A DNA stretch of 64,000 bases from Kitasatospora sp. A2-31 (GTDB taxonomy: Bacteria; Actinomycetota; Actinomycetes; Streptomycetales; Streptomycetaceae): positions 530,104 through 594,103 of the forward strand of contig NZ_JAKNTA010000004.1 of assembly GCF_022288725.1 (NCBI RefSeq). Reading direction: 5' to 3'. Below the pieces are notes generated by a model. That model saw only the letters and a program-made list of their open reading frames with translations. It searched no databases and was not told the origin of the DNA. Of the stretch, positions 28,064 to 36,856 are shown piece by piece; the stretch's first letter is position 1, and each line of letters starts with the position of its first letter. Both the position numbers and the translations under genes were made by a program.

Positions 28064-28385
28064 TCCCCTGTACCGGGTGTCAAACCCCCGGTTCGACGCC
28101 CTCTTCATGCTGGGTGCGGACGACTCGGTGGAGACCGTGGACAACGTGGACGCCGAGTTGATCCATCCGGATGGCAGGAGGTGGAGCGCCACCTTCATGA
28201 CGCTGGACGAGATCTCGCGCGTCATGGATCGGTGGCGTGAGACCGGAGAATGCTTCGAAGGACGGTACTTCCACTGCGATGACCTGGTGATCGTTCGCGA
28301 CCCCGGGGTCCAGGTGATGGTCGAGGTGTTCGAGCGAATTCTCGACGAGGGCGATCCGGACGATATCCTCCAGCGAATCGAGTGA
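28050..28385 (+). CDS. Probable immunity protein for the upstream toxin tip
   Basis: 111 aa from ATG 28050, overlapping the toxin end by 14 bases. Acidic protein (many Asp and Glu, for instance DPDDILQRIE at the end), suited to masking a basic RNase-like toxin. Features include DALFMLGADDSVETVDNVDA, RWSATFMTLDEISRVMDRW and FHCDDLVIVRDPGV. I do not recognise a named Imm family, so the call rests on position, charge and size. It is intact while the toxin is shifted, which is common where immunity still protects against kin carrying the active toxin. A strong terminator follows 25 bp later. Confidence 0.6.
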   Translation: MGSADPLYRVSNPRFDALFMLGADDSVETVDNVDAELIHPDGRRWSATFMTLDEISRVMDRWRETGECFEGRYFHCDDLVIVRDPGVQVMVEVFERILDEGDPDDILQRIE

Positions 28386-28409
28386 CTCCGACAGGCGGTC
28401 GCGACTGAA

Positions 28410-28453
28410 GTGGGGCGTGTCTTCGAGAAGACCTTCTCGAAGACACGCCCCAC
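28410..28453 (+). terminator. Very strong terminator hairpin
   Basis: Arms of 21 bp pair perfectly (28410-28430 with 28433-28453, starting GTGGGGCGTGTC), with only two bases between, followed by TATTGC. It closes the first toxin-immunity unit. Confidence 0.85.
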
Positions 28454-28589
28454 TATTGCTTCCCGGCCGAGGCGGTGGCGTTGTCATTACGAAGTCGGCA
28501 CGCCCGTTTCGCGGAAGTGGAGAAGCGGGGCTGGAGTACCGGCTGGCGCGGTGTGACGTCCGCCGGGTGGACCGCCCCATCCCCCGGGG

Positions 28590-29366
28590 GTGCAGCTACC
28601 TGCACCCCCCGTCGGGCAGCTGGACGCAATGGCCGGGAGCGGCCGGCGCGGAAGAGTCGACCCGGCCCCCGTTCCGAGTCAGTTCACTCTCAATTATGGT
28701 GACGGGTGGACGCAAACCTTCTGTCACAGCTTTCTTCCTGACGCCCAGGTGCTGATGGCGAATGGGACACGGAAGCCGATCTCCGATGTCAATCCGGGCG
28801 ACGAGGTCCTGACAGTGGACGCGGGTTCGCAGGGCAACACGACGAAGACCGTTACCGGCGTCATCGCGACCGGGAGTGATGAGTCGTTCGTGACCGGGGA
28901 AGGGCGAGAAGTCCGAGTCGCTCGTGGTGACTGATGCGCGTCCCTTCTGGGTCGCGGGCGAGGACCGTTGGGTGGACGCCGCCCAACTCAAGTCTCCGGG
29001 CATGAAGTCCGCATCACTCAGGCCAGTCGACTTTGCGTCCCGTCAGCGCACTTACGACCTCGTTGTCGCTGACACACACGCATACTATGTAGCTGCATTC
29101 GAGATGCCCGTGCTAGTGCACAACTGCATGGCCCGGGTCGGGCGATGGATGGGGGAGGATGAGTATCAGAAGATGGTGAGTACGGGTAAGGTCCAAGCGG
29201 AGAACAGGGGGCTGGGAACGCATGTCGCCCAGCCGCCGGACGTCGAGGCGCCTACCGGAGGCAGGCGGCCCCCGGATCGATCTACGTCGAGTTCGACGTT
29301 CCATGCTCCTGTCTGAAGGTTGGGGGTAAGCCTGGCTGGAAGCTCATACCATTTTTGAGAACCTGA
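28590..29366 (+). pseudogene. Frame-shifted remnant of a second Hint plus toxin tip (TreTu-like)
   Basis: A second Hint domain begins DGWTQTFCHSFLPDAQVLMA in one frame and shifts near 28925 to FWVAGEDRWVDAAQL, THAYYVAAFEMPVLVHNC. The segment after the HNC cleavage site reads VGRWMGEDEYQKMVSTGKVQ, then shifts again near 29250 to RRQAAPGSIYVEFDVP and GGKPGWKLIPF. That order (RWM..EY..M...G.V.E, then GS.Y.EFDVP, then KP.W.IP) is what I recall of TreTu-type toxin domains, a small ADP-ribosyltransferase-like fold. Two frameshifts make it non-functional as one protein. The first Hint's CHSF start is closely similar, so the two cassettes are related in origin. Family name is from memory only. Confidence 0.6.
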
Positions 29367-29596
29367 AGACTACGGATCGCTCCGAAAAGCCGTCCTGCGT
29401 CGTAAACATCGAGCACGCTGAGCGGGCGCTCCTCGCATCCGGGTGGGCCACCGGTGAGCTTCAGGTCTCGGTGATCGACTACGGCGTGGATCTGGAGCCG
29501 CGAGAGCAGTACCGGGTGATCTCCCTCATGCAGGAGGTGGAGCCGATGATGCGGCCCCTAGTCGACTGGATCTCCGGAGCGGCTGAACTCGACTGA
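29357..29596 (+). pseudogene. Immunity-like remnant after the second toxin tip
   Basis: An open frame of about 80 codons overlaps the toxin end and reads CVVNIEHAERALLASGWATG, VSVIDYGVDLEPREQYRVIS and MMRPLVDWISGAAELD. The residue pattern looks like real protein, but no ATG or GTG lies at its beginning; the first in-frame GTG (in VSVIDYG) would drop the N-terminal half. It is probably the truncated or start-less immunity gene of the second cassette. A terminator follows at once. Confidence 0.45.
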
Positions 29597-29598
29597 TG

Positions 29599-29638
29599 GT
29601 GGGGACGGGTCCTCGGATTGTCGAGGACCCGCCCCCAC
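29599..29638 (+). terminator. Strong terminator hairpin
   Basis: A 17-bp stem with a single mismatch (GTGGGGACGGGTCCTCG against CGAGGACCCGCCCCCAC) has a six-base loop and ends the second toxin-immunity remnant, three bases after its stop. Confidence 0.8.
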
Positions 29639-29639
29639 T

Positions 29640-30225
29640 CGCAATTCGGACGGGTGCGGCTGTGTCCGCCGCGATGGGTGTGGGCGGCGCCTCCCGGGGC
29701 CTGGCGTCCCGAGGGGCGCCGCGATTGCTGCCGATGCCTCGAGTAGTGCTTTGTTAGGGGGCTTGTCACATCGTGTGGTCGGTAGTTCTCTGATCGTGCC
29801 GGCGCAGGCCCGGTTGGTGGGGAGGGTCAGGCAGATTCTTCTCATGGGCGATGAGCTCCGATGCATCGTCACATCGTGCTGGCATGCCGAGGGTGCGTCC
29901 AGCGGCCACCGGACGGATCGAGCGCGAGGGGAGAGGGGGAAGGCGCGGCCGGCCCGCTGACCCGGGCCGGGCTCCGGTCGGGCTCCGCGTCGCCGCGACC
30001 TTGCCTCCGCAACATCGCGACCAGACCAATCCGCGGTGTCAACGAACTCGCGGACGAAGGGGGCTGGTGCCCCTGCTCGATGGGGCAACCCCGCAATGCT
30101 TCACCGGGTAGGGCGAGGGACGGCAGGAGAAGGCAGTGGCGCACGTGCGGGGCGGGCCGTGGTCCGCAACGGCCATCCCGAGTGAGTACGGCTACTCAGG
30201 TGCCGCTGTGCCGGGCCGGGTGAGA
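29640..30225. other. 586-bp stretch without a convincing gene
   Basis: Neither strand shows a frame with protein-like composition and ribosome site. There is a TTGTTAGGGGGCTTGTCAC-like AT-richer patch near 29752. The stretch borders the decayed toxin region and may be remnant DNA. Confidence 0.4.
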
Positions 30226-30753
30226 ATGTCGGACATGATCCCCTGGCCGGTGGACGTCCTGCTCGGCGTGCTGCTGCTCGTCCTGGAGACCGGGGCGGCC
30301 CTGAGGTGTGTGCTCAACATCGCCTTCGACCAGTGGCAGCGGTCGAAGGGCGGGCGGCCCGGTTCGAAGGAACGGGGGCCCGCGCTCGTCGTCGTGCCCG
30401 TCGTACTGCCGCCCGCGCTTGGTGCAGGTCTGTGGTGGGTGGGGCTGCCGGTCTCGGCCGGCATCCAGTTCGCCGTGCCCGGCGTGCTCGTCCTGCTGCT
30501 TGCGGTCCTCGCGGTGACGGGTACCGCCAAGAAGCGTCGCGACAAGCGGGACCGGGAGGCAGCGGCAGCCGAGCGTGACCGCGGGTTGGACATTCCGCCA
30601 CCCGGCAGCATCGTCGTCCCCTTTCGCTGGGACCCGGAGGCGCAGCGCTACACGGCATCCCTCGAAGGCTTCCCGTTCGGGCCGCCGCTCCGTCCCGGCG
30701 GCTTCGACGGCGATCGCCCCGACGAGGGATCAGCCCTCCCACCCGATCAGTAG
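30226..30753 (+). CDS. Small integral membrane protein
   Basis: 175 aa from ATG 30226. Three hydrophobic helices lie near residues 7-27, 50-68 and 75-98 (VDVLLGVLLLVLETGAAL; LVVVPVVLPPALGAGLWWVG; AVPGVLVLLLAVLAVTG). A basic stretch KKRRDKRDRE follows the last helix, so the C-terminus should be cytoplasmic. The tail is GSIVVPFRWDPEAQRYTASL and Pro-rich. No family recognised. The protein-coding look is good, but the ribosome site is weak (GTGAGA). Confidence 0.55.
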   Translation: MSDMIPWPVDVLLGVLLLVLETGAALRCVLNIAFDQWQRSKGGRPGSKERGPALVVVPVVLPPALGAGLWWVGLPVSAGIQFAVPGVLVLLLAVLAVTGTAKKRRDKRDREAAAAERDRGLDIPPPGSIVVPFRWDPEAQRYTASLEGFPFGPPLRPGGFDGDRPDEGSALPPDQ

Positions 30754-30873
30754 CCCCGTGCGCCCGGACCGGTCGGTAGGCCAGCTCTCGACGCCGTGGC
30801 ACGTCACTGCCGACCCCGCCCCCCTTGATGCCCCCGGCGATCCCCGCCACGATGATGGTCACCCATCCGGCGG

Positions 30874-31182
30874 GTGGCCGTACTCAAGCAGGGTCCGGGC
30901 CGTTCCAACCTCCACATGGAGGGCCTGATGCACGAGTTGACCGTCTCCTGCGGCGCGGAGTTCGTCGAGCGCCTGGAGTCGCTGCCCGGGCTGCCGAAGG
31001 CCAGCGGGATCACCCGGCTGCTACACCCGGAGGCGGGCGAGCTGCGCCTCGCGTACGAGACGCTGGACCTGCCCACCGACGACGACCAGCGCCTCCTCGT
31101 CCACCTCCCGGCCGACGAGGCCACCGCGGCCGCGCTCGACCGCCTCACCGGCCTCCGCCCCGGCGCCCTCCGCGCGGTCTGA
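30874..31182 (+). pseudogene. C-terminal remnant of an XRE/MmyB-type regulator
   Basis: The 3' half encodes HPEAGELRLAYETLDLPTDD, RLLVHLPADEATAAALDRL and ends RPGALRAV. These are the closing segments of the MmyB ligand-binding domain of XRE regulators. The N-terminal HTH and most of the domain are missing, so this is a truncated gene of about 102 codons rather than a complete protein. It sits at the edge of the decayed toxin region, which suggests deletion. Confidence 0.6.
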
Positions 31183-31516
31183 CACCCCCGGAGGTGCCGG
31201 GCCCCCGCGGGCGTGGGCGGTCCGGACCGCTTGGGCGTGCGGTTGCGCGGGCGTGAGTCGTGTACGAATATTCACGGCAGTGCGCACCGCGCGTGACGGC
31301 CGGTCACCCGGACGTCCCCGCCGGCGTCGCGGCCGCCGGACAGGTGCGTGAGCATGTGGTCATCGCCCGCCACCCGGGGCCCGGCTCGACCCGGGACCCC
31401 GCCCGGGCAGTCCGATGCCGGCGTCCGTGGTCCGCGCGGGCGCCGACCGGGCCGTCACCCGAACGCGGCGGCGTTCGCGCGCAGGCGGCCCTTCCACCGA
31501 GCCGGAGCGACCCGCG
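31183..31516 (+). other. 334-bp gap before the oxidoreductase genes
   Basis: No gene. The region holds CGTGACGGCCGGTCACCCGG, a weak palindrome, near 31291, and probably the promoter of the oxidoreductase pair. No clear -35/-10 pair was found. Confidence 0.3.
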
Positions 31517-31963
31517 ATGACCGATGCCCCTGGCGTCACCGATGCGACCGACGCCACCGATGCCACCGACTTCCTCGACCTCACCCGCCTCCTGACCGCC
31601 GAACCCGCCCCCGACCCGGCGATCGGTGAGGCCTATCGACAGCGCCTCGCCTCGGCCTTCCCCCACGATCTTCCCCGGCTGCTCGACGCCCACCGCAAGG
31701 CCGTCACGCAGCCCGACCCGGCCGCCGCACTGCAGTCCGCGCTGGACGCCGACAGCGGGCTGGCCAGGGTGGCCCGGGAGACGATCGCGATCTGGTTCAC
31801 CGCGGAGTTCACCCGGCCCGACGGTGCCATCGATCCGCCCGGCAGTGCCGAGCAGTACCAGTCCGGCCTGATCTGGCAGGTGATCCGGGCCCATCCCATC
31901 TCCCACGCGCCCGAGCTGCCGCCCCCGCTCGGCGGCTACGGCTACTGGGCCCGGCACCCGTGA
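31517..31963 (+). CDS. Small subunit of a GMC dehydrogenase (sorbitol-dehydrogenase/gluconate-dehydrogenase subunit type)
   Basis: 148 aa. Short DATDATDATD repeats open the protein. The core DFLDLTRLLT...AIGEAYRQRLASAF and the closing WQVIRAHPISHAP...LGGYGYWARHP match the FAD-linked sorbitol/fructose dehydrogenase small subunit family, whose last residues usually read GYW. In relatives this subunit is exported with, or stabilises, the flavin subunit; here no signal peptide is seen. ATG 31517 has GGAG nine bases upstream; an earlier in-frame start is Arg-rich and unlikely. The flavoprotein gene follows 153 bp later. Confidence 0.75.
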   Translation: MTDAPGVTDATDATDATDFLDLTRLLTAEPAPDPAIGEAYRQRLASAFPHDLPRLLDAHRKAVTQPDPAAALQSALDADSGLARVARETIAIWFTAEFTRPDGAIDPPGSAEQYQSGLIWQVIRAHPISHAPELPPPLGGYGYWARHP

Positions 31964-32116
31964 GTTCCCGGTCCGCGCCGGGTGGCCGGCCCCGGCACCG
32001 GCCCCTGCCCGGCGCCGTGCCCGGCCCGGGCGGCCGCCCGGAGCGCCGGCCCGCGCCACGTGGTTCGAACACCTCCGACTCGAACACCTCCGAACCTCCG
32101 ACCCGAGGACACGCCC

Positions 32117-33811
32117 ATGGACAGCCCGTACGACGTCGTGATCATCGGCGCGGGGGTGGCCGGCGCGCTCTGCGCCTGCGAGCTCAAGAAGGCCAGACCC
32201 GACGCCCGCATCCTCCTCCTGGAAGCCGGCGCCAACGGCGTCGACCTCACCGAGCGGGCCGAGTACGTCGAGGCCTACCAGGTCTCCGCCACGCAGCCGA
32301 CGACCTCCCCCTTCGCCGGCCTGCCCAACAACAAGGACCGCTGGGCGCCCTCCTCCGACGGCACCGGCGATCCGTTCACCATGAACAACTACTACGTCGA
32401 GACCGGCCCGGACCTCTTCAAGAGCGGCTTCCAGCGCATGGTAGGCGGCAGCACCTGGGCCTGGCGCGGCAACTGCCCCCGCTTCCTGGCACCGGACTTC
32501 GCGCTCAAGTCGACCTACAAGGTCGGTGCGGACTGGCCGCTGGACTACGACGAGCTGGAGCCCTTCTACGCCCGGGCCGAGACGGAGCTGGGCGTCTCCG
32601 GCAACCGCGCCGAGTGGGACGGCCTCACCCGCCGCTCCACCGACTTCCCGATGCCCGGCATCGTGCCCAGCTACGGTGACGAGGTGGTGCGGCGCGCCCT
32701 GGCCGCGATCCCGGCCATCGACGGCACGCCGGTGACCCTGATCACGAACCCGCAGGCCCGCAACTCCGAGGTGTACCAGGCACGGCCCGCCTGCCGGGGC
32801 AACTCCAGCTGCGTCCCGATCTGCCCCTCGGGCGCCAAGTACGACGCCGGGGTGCACGTCAGGCAGGCCCGGAAGCTCGGAGTGGAGTTCCGCACCGGCA
32901 GCGTGGCCGTCAAACTGCTGGCCCCCCAGGACGGCGGGCCCGCCACCGTGGTCTTCCGGGACTGGACCACGGCCGACCGGGCGGAGGAGCGGGTGGACGG
33001 CCGGCAGGTGGTGCTGGCGCTCGGCGCGGTCGAGACGGCCAAGCTCTGGCTGCTCTCCGAACTGAGGGACGACAGCGACCAGGTCGGCCGCAACCTGATG
33101 GACCACCCCACCGAGGAGGTCGTCGGCCTCCTGGGCGAACCGGTCTTCCCGTTCCGCGGCCCGCAGACCACGCTCAGCATCGAGACCTTCCGCGACGGCG
33201 CGTTCCGCAAGGCCACCGGCGGCTTCAGGATGACCGTCGGCAACGACGGCTGGGGGCGCACCGAGTCGCCGGCAGCGGCCCTGGACAAGCTGATGTGGAA
33301 CGCGGACGCGCAGCGGATCAGGACCTTCGGACAGCCGCTGCGCGACGCGCTGGAGCACAAGGTCACCCGGATGCTGCGCTTCAGCTACTCCACCGAGCAA
33401 CTGCCCGACCGGGACAACCGGGTGACGCTCTCGGCCGAGAAGGACGCCCTCGGGGTGCCCCGGCCCAAGATCGCCTACCGGATCGACGAGTACTCCAAGC
33501 GCTCCCTCGCCTACGCCCACAGCGTGGCCCGCCGGATCTGGCAGTACCTGGAGGACACCGCCGGCGCCGACCAGGTCGACCCCAAACAGCCCACCCTCGG
33601 CTTCAAGGGCTCCGGCCACACGATGGGCACCATGCGGATGGGCAAGGACCCGAACCGGTCCGTGGTCGACCCGAACGGCCGCGCCCACGGGTACGCGAAC
33701 GTCTGGGTGATCGGCGCCTCCGTCTTCCCCACCGGCGGAACGGCCAACCCGACCGTCACCGTCGCCGCCCTCACGATCAGGACCGCCGAGAAGCTCGCGG
33801 CGGCGCTGTAG
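32117..33811 (+). CDS. GMC-family FAD-dependent oxidoreductase
   Basis: 564 aa. The FAD Rossmann motif YDVVIIGAGVAGALCACELK opens the protein. FQRMVGGSTWAWRGNCPRF is the GMC flavin segment, and the C-terminus SGHTMGTMRMGKDP and FPTGGTANPTVTVAALTIR hold the catalytic His/Asn pair and the second FAD contact. A CRGNSSCVPICPSGAKYDAG cysteine-rich stretch at about 220-240 is as in alcohol or gluconate dehydrogenases of this group. Cytoplasmic by sequence. With the preceding small subunit it probably oxidises a sugar, polyol or alcohol and passes electrons on; substrate unknown. Confidence 0.92.
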   Translation: MDSPYDVVIIGAGVAGALCACELKKARPDARILLLEAGANGVDLTERAEYVEAYQVSATQPTTSPFAGLPNNKDRWAPSSDGTGDPFTMNNYYVETGPDLFKSGFQRMVGGSTWAWRGNCPRFLAPDFALKSTYKVGADWPLDYDELEPFYARAETELGVSGNRAEWDGLTRRSTDFPMPGIVPSYGDEVVRRALAAIPAIDGTPVTLITNPQARNSEVYQARPACRGNSSCVPICPSGAKYDAGVHVRQARKLGVEFRTGSVAVKLLAPQDGGPATVVFRDWTTADRAEERVDGRQVVLALGAVETAKLWLLSELRDDSDQVGRNLMDHPTEEVVGLLGEPVFPFRGPQTTLSIETFRDGAFRKATGGFRMTVGNDGWGRTESPAAALDKLMWNADAQRIRTFGQPLRDALEHKVTRMLRFSYSTEQLPDRDNRVTLSAEKDALGVPRPKIAYRIDEYSKRSLAYAHSVARRIWQYLEDTAGADQVDPKQPTLGFKGSGHTMGTMRMGKDPNRSVVDPNGRAHGYANVWVIGASVFPTGGTANPTVTVAALTIRTAEKLAAAL

Positions 33812-33833
33812 GAACCGACGCCGGCCGCCGCCC

Positions 33834-34505
33834 TCAGCGGGGCGGCGCGACCAGCCCCAGCTCGTACGCGGTGATCACGAGCTGCACCCGGTCCCGCGCG
33901 CCCAGTTTGGTGAACAGGCGGGACACGTGTGACTTGGCGGTGGCCACCGAGATGACCAGGTCCTGCGCGATCTCGGCGTTCGAGCGGCCGCGCCCGACCA
34001 GCGTGAGCACCTCCCGCTCCCGCTCGGTGATGCCCTCGACCGGCTGCGGCGGGGCCGCGGGGAGGCGCGTGGCCGCCGGCTGCCGGACGAAGTCCGCGAT
34101 CAGCCGGCGCGTCACCCCCGGCGCGATCAGCGCATCGCCCGCGGCGACCACCCGGACGGCCGCGAGGATGTCGTCCAGCGCCATGTCCTTGACCACGAAC
34201 CCGCTCGCGCCCGCCCGCAGGGCGCCGTGGACGTGGTCGTCCTCGTCGAAGGTGGTGAGGACGAGGACGCGGGTCGTCCGGCCCTCGGCCGTGATCCGGC
34301 GGGTGGCCTCGATCCCGTCCATGCCGGGCATCCGGATGTCCATCACCACGACGTCCGGGGCGAGTTCGGCGGCCAGCCGGACCGCCTCGGCGCCGGTCGC
34401 GGCCTCTCCGACGACCTCCAGGTCGGGGTGGTCGGCCATCAGCACGCGCAGGCCGGATCTGACCAGCGGCTGGTCGTCGGCCAGCACGACGCGGACGGGC
34501 GTCAC
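33834..34505 (-). CDS. NarL/FixJ-type response regulator
   Basis: 223 aa. The receiver has D10-D11, phospho-acceptor D56 in VVVMDIRMPG, T/S in LTTFD and K in VVKDMA. A LuxR HTH follows: ITEREREVLTLVGRGRSNAE and VISVATAKSHVSRLFTKLGA. Start GTG 34505 overlaps the histidine-kinase stop (GTGA), so it is made with its kinase. The likely target is the divergent ABC exporter, as in other DesK/NarL-ABC pairs; this is inference. Confidence 0.95.
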   Translation of the reverse strand: MTPVRVVLADDQPLVRSGLRVLMADHPDLEVVGEAATGAEAVRLAAELAPDVVVMDIRMPGMDGIEATRRITAEGRTTRVLVLTTFDEDDHVHGALRAGASGFVVKDMALDDILAAVRVVAAGDALIAPGVTRRLIADFVRQPAATRLPAAPPQPVEGITEREREVLTLVGRGRSNAEIAQDLVISVATAKSHVSRLFTKLGARDRVQLVITAYELGLVAPPR

Positions 34506-35800
34506 CGGGCCGCCTCCGCCGCCGTGGCCTTCGTCGGAGCCGTGGCCGGCACCGCGACGGGTTCGGGCAGCGGAAGCCGCGCCAGCACCCGGAAGCCGCC
34601 CTCGGGGCGCGGCCCGACGCTGAGCCGGCCGTGCAGCAGGGCGACCCGTTCGCGCATGCCGACCAGGCCGAAGCCCTGGTCCGGGTTCCGCCCGGGCGCG
34701 CGCCGCACGCCGCGTCCGTCGTCGACGACCTCCACGGACAGCTCCTCGTCCCCGTATCCGACGACCACCCGACAGCGGTCGACAGCCGCGTGGCGGACCA
34801 CGTTGGTCAGCGCCTCCTGCACGATACGGTAGGCCGACAGATCGAGTTCGGGCGGCAGCTGCCGCTGCTCACCGCTTCGCCGGACCTCGACGCGCACACC
34901 CGCGTCCGCGGTCGCCGCCGCCAGCCGGTCGAGGTCGGCGAGGCCCGGTGCAGGTGCGGGCGGCTCCCTCCGCGGGTTCGATGCGGCCGAGCCCCGGTCG
35001 GCCGCGGCCGGACCGCTCCGACGGAGCGACACGAGCGTGCGCCGCAGGCCCGCCAGCGTCTCCCGGCTGGTGGCCTCGATCGCCGCCAGCGCCTCCCGGG
35101 CCGCGGCCGGCTGGGTGTCGATGACCCGCCTCCCCATGCCGGCCTGGATGGCGACGATGCCGATGCTGTGCGCCACCATGTCGTGCAACTCCCGCGCGAT
35201 CCGGAGGCGTTCGGCCGTGATCGCCTCGGCCACCTCCTGCGACCGCAGGGCCGCCGCGTGATCACGGCGCTCGCGGCTCAGCAGGCCGGCTGCAGCGGCT
35301 GCGACGAGCGCGAGCAGCGCGATCACCACGTTGACGGTCAGGTTGTCCCCGTGCGCGAACGCGGCGACGACGAGGAGCTGGACGGTGAACGACCCCGCGC
35401 CGGCGACGACGGCCGCCCGGCGGGCGCAGGTGGCGACGACGAAGCCGAGGACGGCGTCCGCCGCCAGATAGGAGAGGAACTGACCCTGGTATCCCACCGC
35501 CGGCCGGTCAGGGGCGGCGCCGGAGGTGGACAGCACCACGGCGGTGGCCCCGACCAGCGTGAGGGCCAGTACCGGCAGCGGCTGCCGTCGTACCATCCCG
35601 ATCAGCAGGGTCGCGGCCAGCAGCGAGCCGACGGCCGGCACCGTCGCGGGCGCTCGTGTCGAGCCCCCGATCAGGAGGAGGACCACGAGGAGGTAGAGCA
35701 CGCCGCCCGCCCAGGCCGCGGCGGCGTGGCCGGTCAGCGGGGATGCGGCCCTGTGGCCGGAAGGTCGCGGGGGCTCGGCGGTCCGTGCGGCGTCGTCCAT
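34502..35800 (-). CDS. Sensor histidine kinase (NarL/DesK class, HisKA_3)
   Basis: 432 aa. Five or six membrane helices cover about residues 25-165. The H-box RIARELHDMVAHSIGIVA carries the phospho-His. The ATPase domain shows the N-box IVQEALTNVVRHA and the G-boxes VEVVDDGRGVRR and GFGLVGMRERV. With little extracytoplasmic loop, it probably senses a membrane or membrane-inserted signal. Upstream gene of the kinase-regulator pair and divergent from the ABC exporter. Confidence 0.93.
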   Translation of the reverse strand: MDDAARTAEPPRPSGHRAASPLTGHAAAAWAGGVLYLLVVLLLIGGSTRAPATVPAVGSLLAATLLIGMVRRQPLPVLALTLVGATAVVLSTSGAAPDRPAVGYQGQFLSYLAADAVLGFVVATCARRAAVVAGAGSFTVQLLVVAAFAHGDNLTVNVVIALLALVAAAAAGLLSRERRDHAAALRSQEVAEAITAERLRIARELHDMVAHSIGIVAIQAGMGRRVIDTQPAAAREALAAIEATSRETLAGLRRTLVSLRRSGPAAADRGSAASNPRREPPAPAPGLADLDRLAAATADAGVRVEVRRSGEQRQLPPELDLSAYRIVQEALTNVVRHAAVDRCRVVVGYGDEELSVEVVDDGRGVRRAPGRNPDQGFGLVGMRERVALLHGRLSVGPRPEGGFRVLARLPLPEPVAVPATAPTKATAAEAAR

Positions 35801-35932
35801 GCGGCGAGACTAGCCAGCCGTCATGCGCGCGGCATCGGCCCGGGGATGTAAGCCTGCGGGCGAATGCGGACGGCTCGGGTGCCGCCCCCGGTCCGATGCC
35901 CGCGGAGGAGCCCCGGCGGCAGAGTCGTCGGC

Positions 35933-36856
35933 GTGATCGAAGTCAACGAACTCACCAAGCGATACGGCGACAGGACGGCCGTGGACCGGCTCTCCTTCTC
36001 CGTGCGGCCGGGCCGGGTCACCGGATTCCTCGGCCCCAACGGCGCGGGCAAGACCACCACCCTGCGGATGCTCCTCGGCCTGGACGCGCCGACCGGCGGG
36101 GCGGCCACGGTCGGCGGCGTGCCGTTTCGCCGTCACCCGCGCGGGCTCCGGCACGCCGGCGCCCTCCTCGATGCCCACCAGGTGCATGGCGGCCGCAGCG
36201 CGGCAGCCCACCTGGCGGCGCTGGCGCGCAGCAACGGCATCCCGCTGCGCCGGGTGGAGGCGGTGCTGGGGGAGGTGGGCCTGGCGGACGCGGCGGGCCG
36301 CCGGGTCGGCGGGTTCTCGCTCGGGATGAAGCAGCGGCTCGGGATCGCCACCGCGCTGCTCGGGGATCCGCCGGTGCTGATGTTCGACGAGCCGGTCAAC
36401 GGCATGGATCCGGAGGGCGTGTTGTGGGTGCGCCGGCTGTTCCGGCGGCTGGCCGAGGAGGGGCGGACGGTGTTCCTCTCCAGCCACCTGATGTCGGAGA
36501 TGGAGAACACCGCTGACGATCTCGTCGTCATCGGCCGAGGTCGATTGATCGCCGCCGAGCCGGTCCGGGACTTCGCGGCCCGCAGCGTGCGGCGCTGCGT
36601 CGTGGTGGGCACGCCGCGGGCGGCCGAGCTGTCGACGGTGCTGATCGGCGCGGGTGCGTCGGTCGAGCCGGTGGACGGCTCGGTGGGCGGGGAGCGGATC
36701 ACCGTGACGGGCCTGCCCGCGGACCGGATCGGTGTGCTGGCCTGCGGGCACGGGATCCCGCTGACCGAACTGACCACCCGCACGGCGTCGTTGGAGGAGG
36801 CCTTCATGGAACTCACCGCGGACAGCGTCGAACACCAGGCGGGAGAGCGCCGATGA
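35933..36856 (+). CDS. ABC transporter ATP-binding protein (antibiotic/lantibiotic-exporter type)
   Basis: 307 aa. Walker A LGPNGAGKTTTLRML, the Q-loop region, signature FSLGMKQRLGIA, Walker B VLMFDEPVNGMD and the H-loop SSHLMSEMENT are complete. The C-terminal 90 residues are the accessory domain common in DrrA/NatA-like exporters. GTG 35933 is preferred because the preceding codons are Arg/Pro-rich and precede the conserved IEVNELTKRYG start. It overlaps the permease by ATGA. Likely turned on by the divergent two-component system. Confidence 0.93.
   Translation: MIEVNELTKRYGDRTAVDRLSFSVRPGRVTGFLGPNGAGKTTTLRMLLGLDAPTGGAATVGGVPFRRHPRGLRHAGALLDAHQVHGGRSAAAHLAALARSNGIPLRRVEAVLGEVGLADAAGRRVGGFSLGMKQRLGIATALLGDPPVLMFDEPVNGMDPEGVLWVRRLFRRLAEEGRTVFLSSHLMSEMENTADDLVVIGRGRLIAAEPVRDFAARSVRRCVVVGTPRAAELSTVLIGAGASVEPVDGSVGGERITVTGLPADRIGVLACGHGIPLTELTTRTASLEEAFMELTADSVEHQAGERR

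Noticed and set aside
27215..29366. Inteins in a host gene, because of the two Hint domains
   Set aside because: No flanking extein frame resumes after HN; what follows is toxin-like, as in polymorphic toxins.
29640..30225. Possible small genes or tRNA in the gene-free stretch
   Set aside because: No cloverleaf or CCA-ending structure recognised and no frame with protein-like composition and a ribosome site.
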